A stretch of 64,000 nt of DNA from contig CP069437.1 of assembly GCA_016888885.1 (NCBI GenBank), forward strand, positions 2,046,001-2,110,000, read 5' to 3'. Shown here piece after piece: positions 45,999-54,986 of the stretch. Each line of letters begins with the position of its first letter. Position 1 is the stretch's first letter. Origin of the DNA: Faucicola sp902506215 (GTDB lineage Bacteria > Pseudomonadota > Gammaproteobacteria > Pseudomonadales > Moraxellaceae). The translations under genes were made by a program, and so were the position numbers. The notes under the pieces are model-generated. The model did no database searches. It was given only the letters and a program-made list of their open reading frames with translations, and was not told the DNA's origin.

Positions 45999-47810
45999 AT
46001 GAAAAATTCACGCCAATCCGTGGGTCTGCAAACCCGCGCTACTCAATTATTGTCTTTAAAAACGGGTTTATTGCTAGGGATGGCTTGTTTATCCTTGGTG
46101 GGTCATACCTCAGATACCACACAAGTCCAGCCGCCAATACCCACTGACCCAGTGACCAAGCAAAGCCATGCAGTCATGGGGCAGCGCGATCCAGTCAACA
46201 AGCTACCTGAAGCGATTCAGGCCAAACTTGCCCAAGCCAATATTCCGACCGATAGCATGAGTATGGTGGTACAACCGTTAACGGACAATCCGCAAAATGC
46301 AGCGTCGACTACGCCCCAAACGCCTTTGTTTAGTTATAACGCTGATGTGCCACGTACCCCTGCATCTACGCAAAAACTGATTCCCACTTATGTGGCGCTT
46401 GATAGTTTGGGCAAAGACTTTGTTTGGCAAACCAAATTGTATCAGCATGGTTTTGTGTGGAAAGGCACGCTTTATGGTGATGTGATTGTGCAGGGCAGTG
46501 GCGACCCAAAACTGGAAAACGAGCGCTTGTACCAGCTGCTTGCCATGATTAAAGCACAGGGTATTCAGCAAGTACAAGGCAATTTAATCATCGATAATCG
46601 CCAATTTGACGGGGTGAAATTTGATGTTAATGCGTTTGATGGTAAAGGGTTACGCCCTTATAATGCCCAGCCCAATGCTTTGTTAACCAATTTTGGTACG
46701 GTGGAAGTGGATTTAGTGCCACTGCCAAAACCCAATGCCACACCCGTTGTAAAGCCTAATACCAGCAGCGTCACGCAACCTACAACCACGTCGGCTTCGA
46801 CAGATATTGACAATCCTGCGGCAAATCTTGAGCAAATCCAAAGCAAACCTTCGATTAATCCCAAAGACGTAGCCGCGTATCAGGTCAGCCTAAAGCCTGC
46901 GCTGGCAAACTTTACTATGCCTACAACACTTAAAGCCAGTCAAGCGCCTTGCAATAGCAACCAAGATGATTGGATTGGGACATTGACGTCCACAGGATTG
47001 AGCTTTCACCAAACCGCATCCGCCTTTTGTGGTGAGCAAAAGCGCTATCTGACGTTTCCTGATGGAGATGTACTGGTCAAACAACAAATCATCGCCGATT
47101 GGCAAAAAATCTTGCCAAATTTTACAGGGAACATTGAATTTGCCAACCCTGCAGTGCCCTATATGCAGCAAGCCAAGGCGATACCGCAAGCGCTACCTTG
47201 GTATATTCGCTTATACCTAAAATACTTTGGCAAACCCTTGACCCCAAAATTGGTTGGCTATGTCGCCTCCAATCCATTGCATGAGCAAATCAAAGACATC
47301 AATCAGCACTCCAACAATGTGATGACGGAACAAATCGCCTTGTCGCTACCGCTGTATGCCGACAAGCAGCGTATCAGCACTTATCCAAAAACCTTTGCCT
47401 ACATCCACCAGTGGTGGCAACAAAAGCTGCCCCAAGCACAGCCCCCTGTGATGACTAGAGCCTCAGGCTTATGCCGTGATTGCCGCGTGGCGCCCAATAG
47501 TATGTTAGCGCTACTAACTCTGGCTTATCATTCACCCAATTTTACCGTATATCGTGATTCGTTGGGCGTGGCAGGCGAGTCGGGTACCATCAAAGCGCTG
47601 AAACTGCGCCAGCCAAATAACCCTGCCATTGGGCATGCTTGGATCAAAACAGGCACGCTCGATAATGTCACCAGCATGGCAGGCTATGTTCAAGGCAAAT
47701 CAGGAAAATGGTATGCAGTGGTTGGGATGATTAATGCCGACAATGTCAAAAATAATAGCAATGCCAAAGCCGTGCTGGATGAAATGCTAGCGTGGACAGC
47801 GCTGCAGTGA
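45999..47810 (+). CDS. dacB: D-alanyl-D-alanine carboxypeptidase/endopeptidase (PBP4, DacB-type)
   Basis: Class C penicillin-binding protein acting on peptidoglycan in the periplasm. The 603-residue product has a signal-peptide-like start (about 15-37). The three active-site motifs are SxxK at S123-K126 ('PASTQKLIP'), SxN at S438-N440 ('QHSNNVM') and KTG at 550-552 ('WIKTGTLDN'). Domain insertions typical of PBP4 lie between SxxK and SxN; one part (about 244-290) is a Pro/Thr/Ser-rich segment that makes the protein longer than E. coli DacB (477). Ribosome binding site is weak. Confidence 0.92.
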   Translation: MKNSRQSVGLQTRATQLLSLKTGLLLGMACLSLVGHTSDTTQVQPPIPTDPVTKQSHAVMGQRDPVNKLPEAIQAKLAQANIPTDSMSMVVQPLTDNPQNAASTTPQTPLFSYNADVPRTPASTQKLIPTYVALDSLGKDFVWQTKLYQHGFVWKGTLYGDVIVQGSGDPKLENERLYQLLAMIKAQGIQQVQGNLIIDNRQFDGVKFDVNAFDGKGLRPYNAQPNALLTNFGTVEVDLVPLPKPNATPVVKPNTSSVTQPTTTSASTDIDNPAANLEQIQSKPSINPKDVAAYQVSLKPALANFTMPTTLKASQAPCNSNQDDWIGTLTSTGLSFHQTASAFCGEQKRYLTFPDGDVLVKQQIIADWQKILPNFTGNIEFANPAVPYMQQAKAIPQALPWYIRLYLKYFGKPLTPKLVGYVASNPLHEQIKDINQHSNNVMTEQIALSLPLYADKQRISTYPKTFAYIHQWWQQKLPQAQPPVMTRASGLCRDCRVAPNSMLALLTLAYHSPNFTVYRDSLGVAGESGTIKALKLRQPNNPAIGHAWIKTGTLDNVTSMAGYVQGKSGKWYAVVGMINADNVKNNSNAKAVLDEMLAWTALQ

Positions 47811-47829
47811 TTGGTTTCTGGTTGATTGG

Positions 47830-48429
47830 CTATTTATCGTGAACATTAAAATACCAATCAATCTGGCGGTCAAATCCTATTTCCAGTAGGCTTGCGGTGA
47901 TGCGCCCAGTCAAGCCCCACACGGTCTCGCCATCAATGATAAAGCTCGGTGATACCATCACTTGGCGACCCAAATCATACGCATAATCGATGGTCGGCTG
48001 GTGAATAAGCGTGGCTAAATCCGCCCAAAATAGCCTTGCAATTTCGCACATCTCTGGCACAAGGTTAACACTGGGTGGTATCACTCCCACAATCGGCTTG
48101 ACAGGTCTGCCGCTTTTGGCAAATTGTAGTGGCAATTCGCCCAACACAGTCACTTGACTGGGATGAATACCCGTTTCCTCATGCGTTTCTCGTAACGCGG
48201 TAGCTTGGTTGCTATCGTCCGTGTCTTCGCGTCTGCCCCCTGCAAATGATACTTCGCCGGCATGTTCTCGCATATCCGAAGCGCGCAACGAGTACAAAAT
48301 TTTTGGCTCAGCTTCATTGGTAATGGCGATGAGTACCGAATACGGCTGCGGCGTGGGATCGAATGGCAGTTTTGCGATTCGCTCTGCCAGTTGGGTCAGT
48401 AAAGGACTTTGAAATCTAGTTGTGGACAT
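47830..48429 (-). CDS. CoA pyrophosphatase-type Nudix hydrolase (NudL-like)
   Basis: Nudix enzyme of the YeaB/NudL type, which hydrolyses CoA and derivatives to phosphopantetheine and ADP. The ATG at 48429 (199 residues) is chosen over a TTG at 48468. The CoA-type lead-in 'MREHAGEVSFAGGRREDTDD' matches the NUDL signature (LL..H.GevsFPGG), and the Nudix box is intact: 'GGRREDTDDSNQATALRET' then 'HEETGI'. 'VKPIVGVIP' is typical of the group. It is probably cotranscribed with the small lipoprotein gene 20 nt upstream. It does not need zinc. Confidence 0.88.
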   Translation of the reverse strand: MSTTRFQSPLLTQLAERIAKLPFDPTPQPYSVLIAITNEAEPKILYSLRASDMREHAGEVSFAGGRREDTDDSNQATALRETHEETGIHPSQVTVLGELPLQFAKSGRPVKPIVGVIPPSVNLVPEMCEIARLFWADLATLIHQPTIDYAYDLGRQVMVSPSFIIDGETVWGLTGRITASLLEIGFDRQIDWYFNVHDK

Positions 48430-48449
48430 ATTTTTTAATTCATCAAAAT

Positions 48450-48641
48450 TTAATGGGCAATTTCGCAATGTTTATAGGGCGCTTTGAGTTGACCGAATTT
48501 ATCTAAAACTAATTGTCTATTGTCGATATCACTATCAAGCGGTAAAGCTGGCATAGCTGAGACAGGTTTTTGCATACTAGGCTGGGTATGCGGTGCGCTA
48601 CAACCTGCTAATAATCCCAAACTTAATACCCAGCTAAACAT
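48450..48641 (-). CDS. Small putative lipoprotein
   Basis: The 63-residue product has 'LLAGC' with C14 as lipobox cysteine after a short hydrophobic start 'MFSWVLSLG'. The rest is Pro-rich, with 'QPSMQKPVSAMPALPLD', then a mixed tail. The signal is short and lacks the usual basic residue, and an in-frame stop lies directly before the ATG, so no longer form exists. It is 20 nt upstream of the Nudix gene. Not recognised; a role in the envelope is inferred from the lipobox alone. Confidence 0.55.
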   Translation of the reverse strand: MFSWVLSLGLLAGCSAPHTQPSMQKPVSAMPALPLDSDIDNRQLVLDKFGQLKAPYKHCEIAH

Positions 48642-48789
48642 CTAAGCTAGATACCAAGTTAAATACTAAGCTAAACTTTCTCATAATCGGCTGCTCAACT
48701 CATTTTTATCATGTAAAAACCTGCAATCAATGCTACCATACTTAAAACGACTTTCATCTCACAAAACATAAAAATAATAGGAAAATACC

Positions 48790-49350
48790 ATGCCTTACTG
48801 CCTGCAATGCGGTCATCTAGCCGAAACCAAAATCCCGCCGATGGACAGTCTGCCGCGCATTGTATGCCCGTCTTGTGGCTACATCCATTACGAAAATCCC
48901 AAAGTCATCAACGGCTGTTTACTCATCCATGAAGATAAAGTTTTGCTCTGTCGCCGCGCGATTGAACCGCGGCATGGTTATTGGACGCTGCCCGCAGGCT
49001 TTATGGAGCTTGGCGAGACCATGAAAGATGGCGGTAATCGTGAGTGCTTTGAAGAAGCCGAAGCCATCGGCAGTGGGTTAGAGCTATATTGTCTATACGA
49101 CATACCAGATATCGGACAGATTCATATGATATTTATCGGCTCGCTCAAAGATGGCAAATTTGGCGTGGGCATCGAGAGCCTAGAATGTGCGTTGTTTGCC
49201 GAAGAAGATATCCCTTGGCAAGACTTGGCGTTCCAAAATGTCATTGAAACGCTGCAACATTATTTTGCTGACCGTAAAGCAGGGGCAACGCTGGGTAATT
49301 TTCCCATCCATCAGCAAGTGATTGCTAAATACGTGCATTTGGGCGATTAA
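48790..49350 (+). CDS. Zinc-ribbon Nudix hydrolase
   Basis: The N-terminal zinc ribbon has 'YCLQCG' and 'VCPSCG' (C4, C7, C27, C30 by count). The Nudix box is 'GFMELGETMKDGGNRECFEE' followed by 'AEA' where the consensus has a Gly; the same variation (EEAxA) is common in this proteobacterial group, which is related to NudC and ADP-ribose type enzymes. The 186-residue length is normal. The substrate is unknown. It is a single gene, divergent from the small lipoprotein. Confidence 0.87.
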   Translation: MPYCLQCGHLAETKIPPMDSLPRIVCPSCGYIHYENPKVINGCLLIHEDKVLLCRRAIEPRHGYWTLPAGFMELGETMKDGGNRECFEEAEAIGSGLELYCLYDIPDIGQIHMIFIGSLKDGKFGVGIESLECALFAEEDIPWQDLAFQNVIETLQHYFADRKAGATLGNFPIHQQVIAKYVHLGD

Positions 49351-49401
49351 GTGTCCATTTAAACAGTAAATTTTAAACGGCAAATTGTTAGCTAAAAAGA
49401 C

Positions 49402-49420
49402 GGGCGTGGTGCATACGCCC
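49402..49420. repeat. Short palindromic repeat, copy 1
   Basis: GGGCGT-7 nt-ACGCCC hairpin, inner sequence GGTGCAT. A near-identical element with AGCGCAT lies at 62978-62996. Both lie in intergenic DNA just after genes. Confidence 0.55.
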
Positions 49421-49460
49421 TAAATATCTAAGTTCTAAACACCAAGATTGTAATCTTCAC

Positions 49461-49595
49461 TCAATGACCGCATTTACCACAGCCGCCACAACTATTATTT
49501 TTGCTAGTTAAGCGCTTTTTGGCTTTGATTGCCACATATATTAGCGCTATCAATACCATCAACATCACAATAAAAGTCTGCATTTGCGCGTTCAT
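49461..49595 (-). CDS. FeoB-associated Cys-rich membrane protein
   Basis: A 44-residue gene with a single N-terminal membrane helix ('FIVMLMVLIALIYVAI' in outline), a basic 'KAKKR' stop-transfer, and a Cys-rich end 'NSCGGCGKCGH'. AAGGAG lies about 8-13 nt before the ATG at 49595. It directly follows feoB (19 nt from its stop), as is known for this family (FeoB-associated Cys-rich proteins). It is thought to help iron uptake by FeoB, but its mechanism is not settled. The stop codon is at 49461-49463. Confidence 0.86.
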   Translation of the reverse strand: MNAQMQTFIVMLMVLIALIYVAIKAKKRLTSKNNSCGGCGKCGH

Positions 49596-49614
49596 AATGA
49601 CTCCTTCCAATCAA

Positions 49615-51504
49615 TTAATTAACGAGTATATCTGTCACACGATAAGTAATAAAAGCTGCGATATAGGCTAATACAAATAAAAATGCCACAATCATCGCCG
49701 TATATTTGCCGGAATTGCTCTCTCGTTTGATGGTGGCAATCGTTGCCATACACATGGGTGCATAGATATACCACGCCAAAAACGCAAACGCCGTTGGGAG
49801 TCCCCAATGATTGCGGATAATCGGGATTAAGCCTTCACTCACCGCTGCTTCATCGCCACTCACTGCATACACAGTACCCATCGCAGCGACCACCACTTCA
49901 CGGGCGGCAATGCCAGGAATCATGGCGATACAGGTTTGCCAATCAAACCCAATCGGTGCGAAAAGCGGATGAATCCAATGCCCAAGATGACCGGCAATAC
50001 TATAATCAATCGCAGGACCTGTGGCGTTGGCAGGCGGTTTTGGGAAAGTCACCAATACCCATAGCAATACGGACAACGAAAAAATAATCGTGCCTGCGCG
50101 TGTTAAGAACGCTTTAACTTTATCCCAAAGGCTAATCGCAATATGGCGCACATTGGGCAAGCGATAAGTCGGTAACTCCATCATCAGCGCCGTCAAGCTC
50201 GTGCGCCCTTGTACTTTAGCTATCCATTTAAGCCCCAGAGCGACCAAAGCCGCCGACACAATCCCAGCAAGATAGAGCGCAAACAAAGTCAGACCTTGCA
50301 GATTAAACAGTCCCAATACTTTGGTATCGGGAATCACGGCAGCGATGATTAATGCATAAATCGGCAAGCGTGCTGAACAGGTCAACATCGGTGCCAGTGC
50401 CATGGTGACAAGGCGCTCGCGGGCATTGGGAATGGTGCGAGTCGCCATGACCGAAGGGACGGCGCAGGCAAAACTTGAAAGCAGCGGGATAAACGCCCGA
50501 CCTGACAAGCCTGTTTTTGCCAATAAATTATCCAGCAAAAAAGCGGCACGTGGCAAATAACCCGAATCTTCTAACATCAAAATAAACAAAAACAGAATTG
50601 TAATCTGCGGCAAAAAAACAATCACCCCGCCGACACCTGCAAGCACGCCATCGACCAATAGACTTTGTAACAATCCAGAACCTAGCTGAGCGGTAATCCA
50701 AGTCCCTAGCGTATTGACTAGGCTATCTAAGCCATCCATCAACGGGGCAGCCCATGAATAAACCGCTTGGAACATCACAAACAGCACAATCAGCAAAATC
50801 ACCATGCCCCAAAATGGGTGCAATAACAGACTGTCTAAACGCTCATGCCAATTGGGTAGGGCGCCTTTTTCGCGTACCGCATGGGCGATAATCGAGTCGG
50901 CTTCATGGTATAAGACAGTGGCATCTAAGTTATCAATGGTGTCAGCGACTTGGGTAAAATATTGCGCGTTACGCAGCGCGATAGCGGATTGGTTGGCTTG
51001 CTGCGCCACAAACTCACCGAGTAGTTGGTGCAATTTGGCAGTGCCGTCACGTTTGATGGCGATGGTTTTGACCACGGGCATACCCAAGACTTCGGCTAGT
51101 GCATGTTCATCAATCACCACACCGCGTGAAGCCGCGACATCGGATAAATTGAGCGCGACCATCATGGGCAAGCCAAGTTGTTTAAGCTCCAGTAGCATCC
51201 GCAAGCTTAGACGCAAATTCGTCGCATCGGCGACCGCGATAATGCCATCAAGCGGTTTTTCACCTGCCTGTTGACCGAGCAATACCTCACGGGTGACTTG
51301 CTCATCAGGGCTGGTGGTGCGCAAACTATAAGTACCGGGTAAATCTAAGATAGTGACCGCTGGATTGCCCAACCACGTGGCAAATTTTTTGTCCACTGTG
51401 ACGCCAGAGTAGTTGGCAATTTTTGCTTTTGCCCCCGTCAAGGCATTAAAGGTAGCCGTTTTACCGCAGTTTGGTGCCCCGACCAATGCCAACGTGATTG
51501 CCAT
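49615..51504 (-). CDS. feoB: Ferrous iron transporter FeoB
   Basis: Inner membrane Fe2+ transporter with a GTPase N-domain. G1 is 'GAPNCGKT' (residues 9-16), G2 'GVTVDKK', G3 'DLPGTYSL', G4 'NLSD'. Two Gate motifs are present in the membrane part: 'LLSSFACAVPSVMATRTI' and 'IPGIAAREVVVAAMGTVYAV'. At 629 residues it is shorter than E. coli FeoB (773), matching the compact variant without a long C-terminal extension. A separate Cys-rich protein follows. Its partner feoA is upstream, with a terminator-like hairpin in between. Confidence 0.95.
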   Translation of the reverse strand: MAITLALVGAPNCGKTATFNALTGAKAKIANYSGVTVDKKFATWLGNPAVTILDLPGTYSLRTTSPDEQVTREVLLGQQAGEKPLDGIIAVADATNLRLSLRMLLELKQLGLPMMVALNLSDVAASRGVVIDEHALAEVLGMPVVKTIAIKRDGTAKLHQLLGEFVAQQANQSAIALRNAQYFTQVADTIDNLDATVLYHEADSIIAHAVREKGALPNWHERLDSLLLHPFWGMVILLIVLFVMFQAVYSWAAPLMDGLDSLVNTLGTWITAQLGSGLLQSLLVDGVLAGVGGVIVFLPQITILFLFILMLEDSGYLPRAAFLLDNLLAKTGLSGRAFIPLLSSFACAVPSVMATRTIPNARERLVTMALAPMLTCSARLPIYALIIAAVIPDTKVLGLFNLQGLTLFALYLAGIVSAALVALGLKWIAKVQGRTSLTALMMELPTYRLPNVRHIAISLWDKVKAFLTRAGTIIFSLSVLLWVLVTFPKPPANATGPAIDYSIAGHLGHWIHPLFAPIGFDWQTCIAMIPGIAAREVVVAAMGTVYAVSGDEAAVSEGLIPIIRNHWGLPTAFAFLAWYIYAPMCMATIATIKRESNSGKYTAMIVAFLFVLAYIAAFITYRVTDILVN

Positions 51505-51540
51505 AATAACCCTCTAACTCAACACTATCTATACCCTAAA

Positions 51541-51573
51541 AAAACAAAAAGCGTAGCCACTCATCTGCTACGC
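51541..51573 (-). terminator. Terminator-like hairpin between feoA and feoB
   Basis: Stem GCGTAGC/GCTACGC (51551-51557 with 51567-51573), 9-nt loop; read leftward it is followed by TTTTTG and seven T. It looks like a full intrinsic terminator inside the feo operon. Confidence 0.75.
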
Positions 51574-51603
51574 CTGCCATCTCTTAAACAGTGACAAAAA
51601 TCG

Positions 51604-51924
51604 TTACACCCTACGGCACTTAATCTTAGCAAGCTCATCACGGCGTAAACTAAACTGCGCACCACCTGCTAATTGAATAGCAAAGGGGGGGCGACCAAAC
51701 AAGCCTTTTGCCACGATTTTAATCGCCGTATTTGGCAAAAATCCCAAATCATGCAGGCGCCGGCTCACCAAATTGTCCTGCAAACCAAATGCAGGATTGG
51801 CAATGACTTCTTCCACATAAGCGATAGTATGTTTTGGCAGGTCTAATAAAGGCTGAGCCGCTGCTTTTGCGGGGATTGACTCTAGCACGGGTGCCATGTC
51901 ATTAGAAAATGTCAATACGGTCAT
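51604..51924 (-). CDS. feoA: Ferrous iron transport protein FeoA
   Basis: Small SH3-like accessory protein of FeoB. The 106-residue product has the FeoA core 'SRRLHDLGFLPNTAIKIVAK' and 'PPFAIQLAGGAQFSLRRDELAKI', with an N-terminal extension of about 30 residues. It is the first gene of the feo group, with two candidate Fur boxes and a TATACT -10 element (52002-52007, leftward) upstream. Confidence 0.92.
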   Translation of the reverse strand: MTVLTFSNDMAPVLESIPAKAAAQPLLDLPKHTIAYVEEVIANPAFGLQDNLVSRRLHDLGFLPNTAIKIVAKGLFGRPPFAIQLAGGAQFSLRRDELAKIKCRRV

Positions 51925-52290
51925 CTTGCTGCCTTTCGCGAACGGTTTAGTTTTAAAATAGAAAATAAAGCACTCAATGAAAGCGAGTAAATACGAACTA
52001 AAGTATAAATGAGATACATTATCTTTTAGTGATAATTATTATTATGCTAACGTCTTAAAAAATCAAGCGGCGATTTAATTTTTTTAATATGGCATTGAGT
52101 TTTTTTAAAAAGTGCGCGTACTCACCTTGATACAACATAGATATTTAAGCAACCATGTTGATGTTTAATCAAAGGTTCATGAATGACAAAACCCTCAAAA
52201 AAGTCACGCATATATCATTTTGTCGCTATAAAATCTTGCTACAATACTTGAGTGATATATATTCTATACTAGATAAAAACCACTATACTT
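51925..52290. other. 366-bp region between divergent feoA and patatin gene
   Basis: It holds the feoA promoter and candidate Fur boxes (52010-52044) on the left and the patatin gene promoter on the right, including a TACAAT near 52239. No gene is visible. Confidence 0.5.
52010..52044. promoter_or_regulatory. Two candidate Fur boxes upstream of feoA
   Basis: 52030-52044 TGATAAT-T-ATTATTA matches the 7-1-7 Fur model (TGATAAT-N-ATTATCA) at 13 of 14 positions. 52010-52024 is a weaker site (10 of 14). The centres are 20 bp apart. They flank the region of a TATACT -10, so bound Fur would block RNA polymerase. Iron repression of feoAB is established in other bacteria. Confidence 0.78.
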
Positions 52291-53700
52291 ATGGATGATG
52301 AGATTATTATGTCAACTAGAAAAACCATCCCCACACCTGCGCAACCCTCCAAGCCATCACCTGATAATTTATCACCGCCCAAGGCGATAGAGCCACCAAA
52401 CCCTAACCCCAATCAACCCACCCCACAAGGCACACCACCGCTCAAAGAATTGGTCAAACAATACGATAGTGTGTCGTTGCTGCTACAAGGTGGCGGTGCA
52501 CTCGGTGCCTACCAAGCAGGGATTTATGAAGGGCTGCATAAACAAGGCATCAAAATCGACCGTATCTCAGGTATTTCAATCGGCGCGCTCAATACCGCCA
52601 TTATCGCAGGTAACCGTCCAGAGAACCGCTTGGCGGCGCTGCAAGGGTTTTGGAACACCATTACCCATCGTAACTACACCCCTGCAGGGCTGAATGTCTA
52701 CCGTCAAACCGCCAATGAGTTAGATAAACTCAGCAAGATTGATATGGTAAGCCATTTTATGCCTTGGATATTTGAAAATGGCTTTTTAAAGCAGCAGCTG
52801 CGGGTGATGGAATCTACCACTGAGGCTTGGCAAACCATGATTGAAGGACAGCGTGGTTTTTTTAAACCGCGTTATTTTGTGCCGTATGACACCACCCCCA
52901 ATCACTTAAGCTATTACACCACCGACAAGCTGCGCGAGACCCTTGAGCGTTATTGTGACTTAAAACTGGTCAATGACGTCAATCGGATGAAAGTGTCGGT
53001 GTCTGCGGTCAATGTGCGAAACGGTAACTTTGCCATTTTTAGCAATGAAAATGAAGAACTGCACTACGATCACTTTATCGCATCGGGCGCATTGCCGCCA
53101 GGTTTTCCAGCGGTTGAGATTGATGGGGAGTATTATTGGGATGGCGGCTTGGTGTCCAACACGCCGCTCAATGAAATCTTAAGCCATGAAGAGCACCTCA
53201 AGCAATTGATTTTCCAAGTGGATTTGTGGAATGCCAAGGGCACGGTGCCAGAGAATATGATGGAAATTGACGAGCGCATCAAAGACATTCAATACTCTAG
53301 CAAAACCCGCATGGTTACTGACTTTATGGCGCAAAAGCTGCGTTATACGCGCCTTATCAAAGAGCTACTCGAAATCATCGATAACGAGGCTAAAGTTGAT
53401 AAAGTTGAAGAACTGTGCGTCAATAAAGCCCGCGAAATGACAGAAGTCGGTGTCAAAAACGTGATTCATCTGATTTATCACAAAAAGACTTATGAGCGTG
53501 GCTATAAAGACTATGAGTTTAGCGCCTCGACCATGCGAGAGCACTGGGAAAGTGGCTTACAAGATATTGAGAACACTTTTCGCCACCCAGATTGGTTTAT
53601 GCTGCCAAAAACCGATGATATCTTTGTCACCCATGATATCCACCAAAAACGCAAGAAATTGGCACAGGTGAGTACCCTGCTAAAAAATCTTGAAGACTAG
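52291..53700 (+). CDS. Patatin-like phospholipase (with DUF3734)
   Basis: The 469-residue protein has a proline-rich, disordered N-terminus (about 10-55), a patatin domain with the oxyanion loop 'GGGALGAYQAG' (67-77), nucleophile S96 in 'GISIG' and catalytic D284 in 'WDGGLVSN', and a C-terminal DUF3734 domain ('KKTYERGYKDYEFSASTM' in outline). Members are lipid acyl hydrolases; some are linked to PHB metabolism. No signal peptide is seen, so it is probably cytosolic or peripheral. ATG codons at 52291 and 52309 are both possible. Confidence 0.92.
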   Translation: MDDEIIMSTRKTIPTPAQPSKPSPDNLSPPKAIEPPNPNPNQPTPQGTPPLKELVKQYDSVSLLLQGGGALGAYQAGIYEGLHKQGIKIDRISGISIGALNTAIIAGNRPENRLAALQGFWNTITHRNYTPAGLNVYRQTANELDKLSKIDMVSHFMPWIFENGFLKQQLRVMESTTEAWQTMIEGQRGFFKPRYFVPYDTTPNHLSYYTTDKLRETLERYCDLKLVNDVNRMKVSVSAVNVRNGNFAIFSNENEELHYDHFIASGALPPGFPAVEIDGEYYWDGGLVSNTPLNEILSHEEHLKQLIFQVDLWNAKGTVPENMMEIDERIKDIQYSSKTRMVTDFMAQKLRYTRLIKELLEIIDNEAKVDKVEELCVNKAREMTEVGVKNVIHLIYHKKTYERGYKDYEFSASTMREHWESGLQDIENTFRHPDWFMLPKTDDIFVTHDIHQKRKKLAQVSTLLKNLED

Positions 53701-53734
53701 CCGTCGTTGCATATTGAATCTTTACAGAAAAGTC

Positions 53735-53769
53735 AAAAAAAGTGATGGTAGCTAGCCCTCACTTTTTTT
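53735..53769. terminator. Bidirectional terminator
   Basis: AAAAAAAGTGA (53735-53745) pairs with TCACTTTTTTT (53759-53769), with a short inner GG/CC pair. It lies between convergent patatin and dapC genes. Confidence 0.88.
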
Positions 53770-53777
53770 ATGAAAAA

Positions 53778-54986
53778 TTACACCAAATTTGATAAGTCTA
53801 AGCGCAGCAATCGATCAATCGCCTCGCTGCTTTGTGCGATATCTGCAACCAATGCCATACGCACATGGTTTTTGCCAGCGTTGCCGCTGTTCTTTTGGTA
53901 TGGGGGCGTATCACGAGATAGGTAACGCCCTGCGAGCGCATGGATATTTAGCTGTTCATAAATCACTTTGACAAACTGCTCATCATCTTGTACCGGCAAC
54001 CAAAAATAAAAACCGGCATCAGGACGGCGTAGCGGTAATTTGTCTGACAGCTTGTCCATCCACAAATCAAACTTTTGGCGATATAGTTTGCGGTTTTCTG
54101 CCACATGGGCTTCATCTTGCCACGCGGTAATCGAAGCGAGCTGATGATGAATCGGCATCGCGCAGCCTTGGTAAGTGCGGTACTGGGCATATGGCGCTAG
54201 TAGCTTGGCATCACCTGCCACAAATCCTGAGCGCATGCCAGGTAGATTGGAGCGTTTTGACAGCGAATGAAACACCACGCAATTGGCAAAATCATCGCGT
54301 CCGAGTTTGGCACAAACTTCTAGTAGTCCAATTGGCGGCACCTCAAAATATAGCTCACTGTAGCACTCGTCACTGGCTAGGATAAAGCCGTATTTATCCG
54401 ATAGCTCAACCAGACGTTGCCACTGCGCCATATCCATCACTGAGCCAGTTGGGTTGTTTGGACTACACACAAAGACCAGTTGAGTCTTCTCCCAAACCTC
54501 GCTTGGCACACTGTCATAGTCACCGACAAAGTTATTGTCGGCGGTACAATTGACAAAATACGGCTGTCCACCAGCGAGCAGCGTCGCCCCTTCATAAATC
54601 TGATAAAACGGATTGGGCATTACCACGTAAGGTCGTTTGCTATCCTCACGGTTAAATGCCGCTTGCACAAAACTAAATAGCGCCTCACGTGTACCCATCA
54701 CCGGTAACACTTGGGTGTCGGCATTTAATTGTTTGACCTGAAAACGGCGCTGTACCCAATCGGCAATCGCTTGGCGCAGCTCGGGCAAACCGTTGGTGGT
54801 GGGGTAATTTTGGATTTTAGCCAAATTGTCTTTGATGACGTCTAACACGAACTGTGGCGGCGTGTGCTGCGGCTCACCGATACCCAGTTTAATCGGGGCA
54901 TAGTCTGGGTTTGGCGTGATGCCTTGTAGCAAGGTTGCCATCTTGGCAAACGGATAAGGATGCAAAAGCTGTAATTGCGGATTCAT
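53778..54986 (-). CDS. dapC: Succinyldiaminopimelate transaminase DapC
   Basis: PLP aminotransferase of the lysine/diaminopimelate pathway. The ATG at 54986 (402 residues) gives 'MNPQLQLLHPYPFAKM', the usual DapC start; ATG at 55004 is an alternative, and neither has a clear ribosome binding site. The PLP lysine is K244 in 'SLSKRSNLPGMRSGF'. 'CSPNNPTG', 'SDECYSELYF' and 'RPDAGFYFWLP' are class I aminotransferase blocks. It is a single leftward gene. Confidence 0.92.
   Translation of the reverse strand: MNPQLQLLHPYPFAKMATLLQGITPNPDYAPIKLGIGEPQHTPPQFVLDVIKDNLAKIQNYPTTNGLPELRQAIADWVQRRFQVKQLNADTQVLPVMGTREALFSFVQAAFNREDSKRPYVVMPNPFYQIYEGATLLAGGQPYFVNCTADNNFVGDYDSVPSEVWEKTQLVFVCSPNNPTGSVMDMAQWQRLVELSDKYGFILASDECYSELYFEVPPIGLLEVCAKLGRDDFANCVVFHSLSKRSNLPGMRSGFVAGDAKLLAPYAQYRTYQGCAMPIHHQLASITAWQDEAHVAENRKLYRQKFDLWMDKLSDKLPLRRPDAGFYFWLPVQDDEQFVKVIYEQLNIHALAGRYLSRDTPPYQKNSGNAGKNHVRMALVADIAQSSEAIDRLLRLDLSNLV

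Noticed and set aside
48790..49350. Broken Nudix box in the zinc-ribbon Nudix protein
   Set aside because: The Gly to Glu change (EEAEA) is of a kind common in this Nudix subgroup, so it is not evidence of loss of function.
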